Assembly: GCF_032930845.1 (NCBI RefSeq)
Contig: NZ_CP136758.1
Location: forward strand, 1,813,001 to 1,877,000
Direction of reading: 5' to 3'
DNA from: Parvularcula sp. LCG005
GTDB lineage: Bacteria; Pseudomonadota; Alphaproteobacteria; Caulobacterales; Parvularculaceae
Length of the DNA stretch: 64,000 nt
The stretch's first letter is position 1. Each line of letters opens with the position of its first letter. The position numbers and the translations under genes are program-made. Of the stretch, positions 58,506 through 64,000 are shown in pieces. Below the pieces are notes generated by a model that ran no database searches, was not told where the DNA came from, and saw only the letters and a list, made by a program, of their open reading frames with translations.

Positions 58506-60125
58506 TTACATCCCCGACTTCGGCGCGAAAGTATCGCCGAAGAAGTCGCCCTCGTTCCAAGTGGGGCGTTCATCTGCATCCGCCAGCGCCTTGGCGATTC
58601 GGAAGTTCAGTTCAGCAAACTTGGCGCCCACGTCATAGAGGATGCCGGCTTCGCCTTGCGTCGGCTCGTCGCCTGGACGGTGGTAGTTGTTCTGGAGGAA
58701 CCAGGTGAACTTCTCCTGACCGCCATTTTCCCAGCCGGGGAACAGGAAGATCGACGGCACGCCAGCCTTCACGAAGTTATAGTGGTCCGAGCGAACGAAC
58801 AGTACCATGTCCGGCACAGGATCAGGCGAGAGCTTCACGCCCATGGTCGCCCCTGCATCGGCGGCGATCTGACGGATCGAGGAGTGCTCCGCACCAAACG
58901 CGATGGCGTCGGTGAAATCATAGAGCAGGATCGGCATGTCGAGGTTCACGTTGGCGACCATTGACGATGCTGGCACCGTCGGATTCCGCGCGAAATACTC
59001 AGACCCCAGAAGACCTTTCTCTTCCGCCGTCAGCGCGACGAAAAGAACTGACCGCCTCGGTGCATTGCCCGCCATCTTAAACTTGCGGGCCTCTTCCAGC
59101 AGCGTCGACACGCCCGTGGCGTTGTCCATCGCACCGTTATTGATGAGGTCCTTGTCCTTCTCGACAGACTTCAGCATGCCGATGTGATCAAGGTGCGCGG
59201 TCAGAACGATATACTCATCGGCCAGCGCCGGATCCGAGCCCTTGATGACTCCGACCACGTTGGGGGCCGTGTAATCATCAAACGTCGTCTTCGATGTCAG
59301 GCGAGCCGTTACGCCGAGCGGCCGCGCGGTCATCGTTTCACTGAAGATTTCGTCGACACCCAGTCCGGCAGCTTCGAGCAGTTTCTCCGTCCCGGCCTTG
59401 CTGAGCAACGTGTAGATGTCAACTTTGCCTGACTGGCCTTCAGGATAGGCCACCATTTCGTCCGGGCGGCTGACGTAAGACACCATTTGCGCCTTACCCT
59501 GATCATCCTCAGCGCGGTCTTCAGAGATCCCGAGAACACCGATGGCACCCATTTGCTGGGCAATGGCCATCTTCGTGCTGCCGCTCTGGAAGTGCGCGCG
59601 TTCTTCAGAGGGAAGTCCATCTGGCACGCCGGAGGCGATGGCAACAATCTTGCCGCGCACATCGACGCCCGCATAATCATCAATACCGAATTTCGGCGCG
59701 ACCAGACCATGGCCGACAAAGACAACTTCGCCCGTCACGTCGACGGATTCCATCGTTGGCGATGCGGTCGTGAAATAGTCCTGATAGAGGACCATGTCTT
59801 CACCATTAATGGTCAGACCCGCCCCATCGGGCACCATGGTGGCGCGGCGCAGGGGCACCTGCTGCAGATAGCCCTCATCACCGGCTGGCTTCACGCCGAT
59901 CTCGGCGAATGACTTGCTCACATATTCGACGGCCTTGAGGTAACCGCGCGTCCCGGCTTCGCGCCCTTCATAGGCGTCGCTCGCCAGGGTGGTCAGGTCT
60001 TTTTCAAAGCGGGCAGCGGATTCCGCCTGTCCTTCGGGCCAGACCGGCACCGTGTCAGTGGTCGCGCAAGCCGATGCCAGCAGGAGGCCGGACAGAGCCG
60101 CAACGGGCATTTTCCATATCATCAT
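58506..60125 (-). CDS. M28-family metallopeptidase lipoprotein
   Basis: 539 residues from the ATG at 60123-60125; the much longer open frame upstream covers another gene and is spurious. Lipobox LLASAC (Cys near 19). PA domain inserted (about 130-290), then M28 zinc sites: TAHLDHIG, NNGAMDNATG, TAEEKGLLGS, NLDMP, and SDHYNF. Exported aminopeptidase, probably attached to the outer or inner membrane. Confidence 0.9.
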   Translation of the reverse strand: MMIWKMPVAALSGLLLASACATTDTVPVWPEGQAESAARFEKDLTTLASDAYEGREAGTRGYLKAVEYVSKSFAEIGVKPAGDEGYLQQVPLRRATMVPDGAGLTINGEDMVLYQDYFTTASPTMESVDVTGEVVFVGHGLVAPKFGIDDYAGVDVRGKIVAIASGVPDGLPSEERAHFQSGSTKMAIAQQMGAIGVLGISEDRAEDDQGKAQMVSYVSRPDEMVAYPEGQSGKVDIYTLLSKAGTEKLLEAAGLGVDEIFSETMTARPLGVTARLTSKTTFDDYTAPNVVGVIKGSDPALADEYIVLTAHLDHIGMLKSVEKDKDLINNGAMDNATGVSTLLEEARKFKMAGNAPRRSVLFVALTAEEKGLLGSEYFARNPTVPASSMVANVNLDMPILLYDFTDAIAFGAEHSSIRQIAADAGATMGVKLSPDPVPDMVLFVRSDHYNFVKAGVPSIFLFPGWENGGQEKFTWFLQNNYHRPGDEPTQGEAGILYDVGAKFAELNFRIAKALADADERPTWNEGDFFGDTFAPKSGM

Positions 60126-60269
60126 CAATATGCCTTTTATCGAATTTCGGTAAGTTACTATCGACTGAAACCGTCCAAATGGCAAGGCAGAGGGTCCTAA
60201 CGATCCTTCACCTGGGCAATGAACGGGTACATAGCGGAAGCTCCCTGCGTAACGCTCTGAAGGCCCTTC

Positions 60270-61280
60270 ATGTCCGCGCCTCCTGATGATGCCGTCCCCC
60301 CACCGCGCCCCGATGCGGAGGCCGCCGCGACTGGCGGTCACACGCCGACAGGCGAAGGGCGCACCTTCACGGCAGATCGCGTCGGTATCGCCATGGCGGT
60401 CATCGGCGCCGTCCTGTTCTCGGCCAAGGGACTGCTTGCGAAGTTTGCCTATGATGATGGGATGTCGCCGATCGCGCTCATCTCCTTCCGAATGCTGATG
60501 GCCCTGCCCTTCTTCATCGTCGTGGGATATGGCGGATGGAAAAAGCGGCGGCCGACAATCCTGACCGCCGACTAGATCCGTCTGATCATTTGCGGGGTCA
60601 TCGGTTATTATCTCGCCGCATGGCTGAGTTTCTACGGCCTGACCTATATCTCTGTGCAGCTCGAACGGCTGATCCTGTTCAGCTATCCCGTGCTGGTGGT
60701 GATGGCGACGGCCGTCATGGCGCGACGAGCGCCTGAACCCGTCATTCTGGCTGCAGCCGGCATCACCTATCTTGGGATCCTGATGGTTTTCGGACATGAT
60801 TTCAGCGCCGCCGCCCCCGGCCGGGCATCGGCCGACATCCTGTACGGCTCGCTGCTCGTCTTTCTGTCGGCGACGACTTTTGCGACCTATGTCATCATCT
60901 CGAAACCGCTGATCGCAAAAATGGGCAGCCGGTTTTTCACCGCTGCGGCCATGTCGGTGTCGAGCCTTGCGGTTGCCACTCACGCCGGCGGTGCCGCGCT
61001 GCTCGGCGATGGCGGAGCGGGCTTTGTCACCACACCGACCGCCATGATCGCCGTGTTCGGCATCGCGACGATTGGGACGGTTCTGCCTGCTTTTCTGGTG
61101 AACGAGGCGCTCGGTCGCCTCGGCCCATCACGGGCCGCTATTCTGGGTACAGCGGGGCCGGTGGCAACAAGCCTTCTCGCCGTACCGATTCTCGGTGAGC
61201 CTTTTTCCGTCTATCATCTGGCGGCGCTCGTATGTTGCGCCATTGGCGTCACACTGGTCGCCCGCCAGAAACAGCGCTGA
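60270..61280 (+). pseudogene. EamA-family (DMT) transporter interrupted by an in-frame TAG
   Basis: One frame of 336 codons broken only by a TAG at 60573-60575 (codon 102). Before it: cytoplasmic N-terminus and EamA segments (VGIAMAVIGAVLFSAKGLLA, ALISFRMLMALPFFIVVGYG). After it in the same frame: IRLIICGVIGYYLAAWLSFY, GLTYISVQLERLILFSYPVL, and on to the end of a normal 10-helix DMT carrier (GEPFSVYHLAALVCCAIGVT). A single CAG-to-TAG change would explain it. An internal ATG (60699) could give a partial protein. Either a recent nonsense mutation, readthrough, or a sequence error. Confidence 0.85.
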
Positions 61281-61286
61281 CAGGGG

Positions 61287-61643
61287 TCAGATGATCTTCT
61301 GGATGGTGTTGTCGTCGTTCATGAGGACAACAGTCGGCTTGTAATTCCGGGCCTCTGCGGCATCAACCATGCCGAACGTGGCGATGATGACCTTATCCCC
61401 CGCATGCGCCAGCCGGGCCGCAGCACCGTTCAGCATGAACTGACCAGAGCCGCGCTCTCCCTCGATCGCGTAGGTCGCAAGGCGCTGACCGTTCGTCACG
61501 TTCCAGACGTCCACATGCTCGAAAGGCAGAATCCCTGCAGCGTCGAGCAGATCAGCATCAATGGCGATCGACCCTTCGTAATGAAGGTCGGTCATGGTCA
61601 GTGTCGCGCCATGGAGCTTGGACTTGAGCATTTTCAGTTGCAT
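61287..61643 (-). CDS. panD: Aspartate 1-decarboxylase precursor
   Basis: 118 residues. Makes beta-alanine for pantothenate. Self-cleavage site Gly24-Ser25 in [10 protein letters not shown] yields the pyruvoyl group; Tyr22, and the later [17 protein letters not shown] and KVIIATFG, are as in the family. Normal length. Confidence 0.96.
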   Translation of the reverse strand: MQLKMLKSKLHGATLTMTDLHYEGSIAIDADLLDAAGILPFEHVDVWNVTNGQRLATYAIEGERGSGQFMLNGAAARLAHAGDKVIIATFGMVDAAEARNYKPTVVLMNDDNTIQKII

Positions 61644-61792
61644 TGCGTAACCTTCTGTCGCGCAGGACAGATATAAGAACGTGACGGGGGGCCGTGAAGG
61701 CCTGAACGGGACTTTTTCTCAAAAACAGCAAAAGCCCGTCACTGATGCGTGTTAGACCCCAGGACATTACGAATATCAAGACCGGAGACACC

Positions 61793-62839
61793 ATGAACCA
61801 ACAGATCGTCAGCGAATATTACGGCAAGACATTGCAGGGGTCTGAAGACCTCAAGACCGATGCGTGCTGCACGACTGAGGACATTCCCCGCTGGCACAAG
61901 GCCATATTGAGCGACATCCACGACGAAGTGATGGCAAAATATTATGGCTGCGGGCTGATCGCCCCCCTCAAGCTTACGGGCGCGCGCGTGCTCGACCTTG
62001 GCTCGGGCTCAGGGCGGGATGTCTACGCCCTGGCGCAGATGGTCGGCCCTGAGGGCCATGTCGTCGGTGTCGACATGACCGACGAGCAGCTGGACGTCGC
62101 ACGCCGCCATCAGGCCTGGCACGCCGAGAAGTTCGGCTTTGCCAATGTCTCATTCGAAAAAGGCACGCTTGAGGAACTCGACCAGATCGGCCTCGAACCT
62201 GCCTCCTTTGACGTCATCGTCTCCAACTGCGTGATCAATCTCTGCACGGACAAGCCTGCGGTTCTGCGGCACGTCAAATCCCTGCTCAAGCCCGGCGGCG
62301 AGTTCTATTTTTCCGATGTCTACGCCGATCGCCGCCTGCCGGAATCGGTCGTCAGCGACCCTGTGCTGTATGGCGAATGCCTTGGCGGCGCGCTGTACTG
62401 GAACGATTTCATCAACATGTCGAAAGGCGCAGGTTTTGCTGACCCCCGCCTCGTCACCGCCCGCCCGCTGACGATTGAGAACGAAATCCTCAAGGAGAAA
62501 CTGGGACAGTCACGCTTCTGGTCCGCCACCTACAGGCTGTTCAATCTCGACGGTCTGGAGCCTGCCTGTGAAGATTATGGACAGGCCGTGATCTACAAGG
62601 GCACGGTGGAACACGCGCCGGATGCGTTTATTCTTGACGGTCACCATGTCATTGAAAAGGGAAAGGTTTTTCCTGTCTGCGGGAACACATGGCGGATGCT
62701 GGCCGAAACGCGGTTTGCGGAGCATTTCTCTTTCATCGGCGATATGACGACTCATTACGGTATCTTCGAAGGCTGCGGAACAAACGTGCCTTTCGAGGAT
62801 GACAGCGCCGGGGTCACATCCGCCGGTGCCTGCTGCTAG
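61793..62839 (+). CDS. arsM: Arsenite S-adenosylmethyltransferase
   Basis: 348 residues from the ATG at 61793 with GGAGA upstream. SAM motif VLDLGSGSGRDVYAL, then SNCVINLCTDKPAVLRHVKS and LKPGGEFYFSDVYADRRLPE, as in ArsM. The four arsenic-related Cys appear present: Cys25/26, Cys53, Cys146 and Cys196, with the spacing 28 and 50 between outer pairs as in known ArsM. C-terminal end is cysteine-rich (GACC). No arsR or other ars gene is beside it. Confidence 0.88.
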   Translation: MNQQIVSEYYGKTLQGSEDLKTDACCTTEDIPRWHKAILSDIHDEVMAKYYGCGLIAPLKLTGARVLDLGSGSGRDVYALAQMVGPEGHVVGVDMTDEQLDVARRHQAWHAEKFGFANVSFEKGTLEELDQIGLEPASFDVIVSNCVINLCTDKPAVLRHVKSLLKPGGEFYFSDVYADRRLPESVVSDPVLYGECLGGALYWNDFINMSKGAGFADPRLVTARPLTIENEILKEKLGQSRFWSATYRLFNLDGLEPACEDYGQAVIYKGTVEHAPDAFILDGHHVIEKGKVFPVCGNTWRMLAETRFAEHFSFIGDMTTHYGIFEGCGTNVPFEDDSAGVTSAGACC

Positions 62840-62848
62840 GTCATCAGC

Positions 62849-63598
62849 CTAGCGCGCAGGCCGCCAGCGGAAGAATAGGATGGCGAGGATGGCCGCGCCG
62901 GCTGTCCACGCCAGCAAAATCTGCGCGTCGAGCAGGCGCACGTCTCCACCCGTCAAGGCGCCCACAGCCAACTGCCCCAACGGGCGAAATGGCAGCGCCC
63001 CCGTGATCGCAACCAGCCAACCCGGACTGTTCTGTACGGGGAAGAAAATATTCGACGCGAAGAGCAGCGGGAAGGAAATGGCGTTCAGGATGGCCGGTGC
63101 CGCCTGCGCGTTTGGCACCATGTTCACGACCGCCAGTCCGAGCGCGGAAAAACACGCCGCGCCGAGCACGATCACACCGAAAAACAGGATCAGCGATATG
63201 GCATCCGGCACCACCCCGAACACCAATCCACCGATCAGCAGGCAGACGAGAACAGTAGCCAATCCGACGATGATCGAAAACAGGATGCGGGCAGCCACAT
63301 AGGCAGAGATCGGCGTGGGCGTTGACCGTTGCCGTTTCAACCGTCCCTGATCGCGGTCAAATGCCAGCGTGATCGCCAGGCCGGTGAAGCAGACGGAAAT
63401 AATTGCGAATGCTGACATGGACGCGACATAGAATTTCAGGATGCCGTCGCCCGGCTGCATTTTGCCAAAGAACATCCCATTGAACAGAAGCAGGATGACG
63501 GGAAAGCCGATCCCGAAAAAAGCGGCACTGGGATTGCGGAAATAGGAAAGAGCCGCGAACCGCAAATGATGCGCGGTGACCGAAAACCATGAACTCAT
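62849..63598 (-). CDS. ABC-2 type transporter permease
   Basis: 249 residues with about six membrane segments (SAFAIISVCFTGLAITLAF, IPARILFSIIVGLATVLVC-like, LILFFGVIVLGAACFSALGL). Motif PAILNAISFPLLFASNIFFP, typical of drug/antibiotic ABC-2 exporters. Overlaps the ATPase gene by 4 bp. Confidence 0.88.
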   Translation of the reverse strand: MSSWFSVTAHHLRFAALSYFRNPSAAFFGIGFPVILLLFNGMFFGKMQPGDGILKFYVASMSAFAIISVCFTGLAITLAFDRDQGRLKRQRSTPTPISAYVAARILFSIIVGLATVLVCLLIGGLVFGVVPDAISLILFFGVIVLGAACFSALGLAVVNMVPNAQAAPAILNAISFPLLFASNIFFPVQNSPGWLVAITGALPFRPLGQLAVGALTGGDVRLLDAQILLAWTAGAAILAILFFRWRPAR

Positions 63599-64000
63599 GA
63601 CGGGCTTCCTTCCGCTTCCGCTGATTTGATGAGAGACAGATAGATATCTTCGAGGCTGGGGCGGATGATTTCGAGGTCCGCTATTTCCATCCCATTGGCG
63701 ACCGACCAGCCGGTCAGTTCATTCGCGACACGGATAACCCGCTCGTTCGGCACCACCAGCGTGTAGGCATTATCATGATGTGTGGTCACAAAACCGCTGA
63801 TCGATGAGGGCAATGTTGCGCTGTCACCGTTGAGAGAAAACCGGATCGTCGCGTCTTTCGCGACAGCCCGACGCAGCGCCGCAGGCGTCCCTTCAGAAAT
63901 GATCCGTCCAGAGACGATGACGGCAATCCGGTTCGCCAGATTCTGGGCTTCGTCCATATAGTGCGTGGTCAGAATGACCGTCAGCCCGGCCTCATTGAGA
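63595..64000 (-). CDS. ABC transporter ATP-binding protein (5' part off window)
   Basis: Only the C-terminal roughly 135 residues are visible: switch-His stretch VILTTHYMDEAQNLANRIAV, VSGRIISEGTPAAL, then the C-terminal domain of DrrA-type exporter ATPases (LEIIRPSLEDIYLSLI). The Walker motifs are outside. Partner of the permease. Confidence 0.9.
   Translation of the reverse strand, partial: LNEAGLTVILTTHYMDEAQNLANRIAVIVSGRIISEGTPAALRRAVAKDATIRFSLNGDSATLPSSISGFVTTHHDNAYTLVVPNERVIRVANELTGWSVANGMEIADLEIIRPSLEDIYLSLIKSAEAEGSPS

Noticed and set aside
60126-60983. Very long minus-strand frame (825 codons) extending the M28 gene upstream
   Set aside because: The lipoprotein signal begins at 60125; the upstream part is the reverse shadow of the EamA gene.

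Overview
The window looks like an alphaproteobacterial chromosome. Pointers are RpsD, SdhE, CarD, FdxA, a monothiol glutaredoxin, LigA-RecN and a PopA-like degenerate GGDEF protein. A Caulobacterales, Hyphomonadaceae or Parvularculaceae-type host is my best guess, by inference only. Three blocks can be told apart: a nitrate-assimilation and molybdenum-cofactor block (about 1-18.7 kb), a visibly more GC-rich and decayed mobile element (about 18.7-31.3 kb) and a housekeeping block (31.3-64 kb).

Block 1, almost all on the minus strand, is a nearly self-sufficient nitrate pathway. It holds a nitrate ABC transporter (nrtA, nrtB and a fused double-ATPase nrtCD), a beta-barrel porin, a ferredoxin/NADH-type assimilatory nitrate reductase (nasA), nitrite reductase (nirBD), siroheme synthase (cysG), an ANTAR-type regulator (nasT, cut by the window edge), Mo-cofactor genes (mobA, moeA, moaA-D-E-B-C) and a TauE-like permease that leads the moa operon. 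Upstream of nrtA there is an RNA hairpin with the A1/G4 hexaloop expected of an ANTAR target, which ties nasT to the transporter operon. nasA needs molybdopterin guanine dinucleotide, and NirB needs siroheme and Fe-S clusters, so the block carries its own cofactor supply.

Block 2 ends at a tRNA-Asp gene with a tyrosine integrase beside it, the layout of an element integrated at a tRNA 3' end. The cargo is plasmid/ICE-like: an ArdC-type antirestriction gene, a ParB-like C-terminal remnant, DUF736, DUF2958, SSB, a TraD-like protein and the start of an F-type conjugation operon (traA, traL, traE, traK). It also holds a DUF1778/GNAT toxin-antitoxin pair, an Xre regulator and an unrecognised 515-residue protein that may be a defence gene. 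Decay is plain: ardC has compensating frameshifts around an out-of-frame segment, DUF2958 is split by two inverted REP-like palindromes, traK seems frameshifted at its end, and traB and everything after it are gone.

Block 3 is ordinary chromosome with tightly packed, often convergent and overlapping genes: hydrolase, RhlE helicase, PRC-barrel protein, phhA, miaA, serB, grxD, rpsD, a TPR-VanY peptidase, the PopA-like protein, mfd, carbonic anhydrase, sdhE, fdxA, carD with a histone-H1-like tail, pepP, ligA, recN, an M28 lipoprotein peptidase, panD, arsM and an ABC-2 exporter running off the right edge. One EamA-type transporter carries an in-frame amber codon. Two intrinsic terminators lie inside the coding sequence of the neighbouring gene (porin terminator in moeA, rpsD terminator in a DUF2236 gene).
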